Positions 50,737 to 50,984 of a stretch of DNA of 50,984 nucleotides are shown piece after piece. Numbering within the stretch: position 1 is the stretch's first letter; each line of letters opens with the position of its first letter. The stretch spans positions 65,698 through 116,681 of the forward strand of contig JACQWY010000017.1 in the NCBI GenBank assembly GCA_016209015.1, written 5' to 3'. Made by a program: the position numbers and the translations under genes. The notes beneath the pieces are model-generated. The model was not told the DNA's origin, searched no databases, and worked only from the letters and a program-made list of their open reading frames with translations. Source of the DNA: Gammaproteobacteria bacterium (lineage in GTDB: Bacteria > Pseudomonadota > Gammaproteobacteria > Ga0077536).

Positions 50737-50984
50737 GTATCGCCCGCTCTCGTGAGCGGGCGCGGATTGAAACATGGCATTTGCGTATGGCGCCGCTGCG
50801 TGGATCTGGTATCGCCCGCTCTCGTGAGCGGGCGCGGATTGAAACAACGTTGGCTTGGGTTTTGTCGGCCTGCACAGCCGGTATCGCCCGCTCTCGTGAG
50901 CGGGCGCGGATTGAAACATGTACTTCAAGGGTGCCGAGAAGGGGCTCGTCTGTATCGCCCGCTCTCGTGAGCCGGCGCGGATTG
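50737..50984 (+). CRISPR. Type I-C CRISPR array (start; runs off the window)
   Basis: 37-bp repeats start GTATCGCCCGCTC and end GGGCGCGGATTGAAAC. Repeats are at 50737-50773, 50809-50845, 50881-50917 and 50952-50984 (cut by the window edge). Spacers are 50774-50808 (35 bp), 50846-50880 (35 bp) and 50918-50951 (34 bp). The repeat holds a 9-bp stem CGCCCGCTC / GAGCGGGCG with loop TCGT, the Cas5c substrate. The first three repeats are identical. The fourth has G to C at 50973, which breaks one stem pair. The ATTGAAAC end and the leader position show that transcription runs to the right. Confidence 0.97.

Noticed and set aside
50107..50970. Frames on both strands across the array, with a repeating FQSAPAHESGRY-like peptide
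   Set aside because: This peptide is the reverse translation of the CRISPR repeat, a well-known annotation artefact.

Overview
The window is about 51 kb of one chromosome from a high-GC (roughly two-thirds G+C) free-living proteobacterium, most likely a gammaproteobacterium. That placement is an inference from content: an NAD-linked FdsGBACD formate dehydrogenase, an RpfC-like hybrid kinase, PEP-CTERM proteins with a PrsT-type TPR protein, an OprB porin, and a protease / 7TM / ATP-grasp gene trio. No rRNA or tRNA was seen, so the taxon cannot be fixed.

Layout. 1-693 is a repeat block: two copies of a dispersed element, then a cluster of five hairpins. 694-3801 (minus strand) holds a porin-like protein, a short periplasmic binding protein, a thermostable-hemolysin-like protein and a TPR protein. 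They are divergent from a sensor kinase and NtrC-type sigma-54 activator pair (3895-7022). 7177-13168 is a formate dehydrogenase operon (fdsG-fdsB-fdsA-fdhD-fdsD). A hydrolase/cupin pair and fructose-1,6-bisphosphatase follow. 15690-16250 repeats the first repeat block in mirror order, so about 15 kb of genes is bracketed by inverted composite repeats. 16362-24823 holds OprB, the envelope trio, cysteine synthase, a haem protein and an AtoE-type fatty acid transporter. 25126-32377 holds a PEP-CTERM protein, a cation transporter, an amidase and a hydantoinase A/B pair. 32514-39258 (minus strand) holds a second PEP-CTERM protein with a good sigma-54 promoter, PrsT, a cupin and the RpfC-like kinase.

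The last 11 kb (39692 to the end) is a type I-C CRISPR-Cas locus: WYL regulator, an unrecognised 221-aa protein, a stray Cas3 HD domain, cas3, cas5c, cas8c (with an internal start and its own Shine-Dalgarno for the Cas11c small subunit), cas7c, cas4, an MNT/HEPN toxin-antitoxin pair, cas1, cas2, leader and array. The array runs off the window edge, with four repeats and three spacers visible. Several cas genes are clearly poorer in GC than the rest, and a broken luciferase-like oxidoreductase remnant lies just upstream, so the locus looks acquired. The most interesting parts are the toxin-antitoxin pair between cas4 and cas1, the duplicated HD domain, the unknown protein coupled to it, and the mirror-image repeat blocks.
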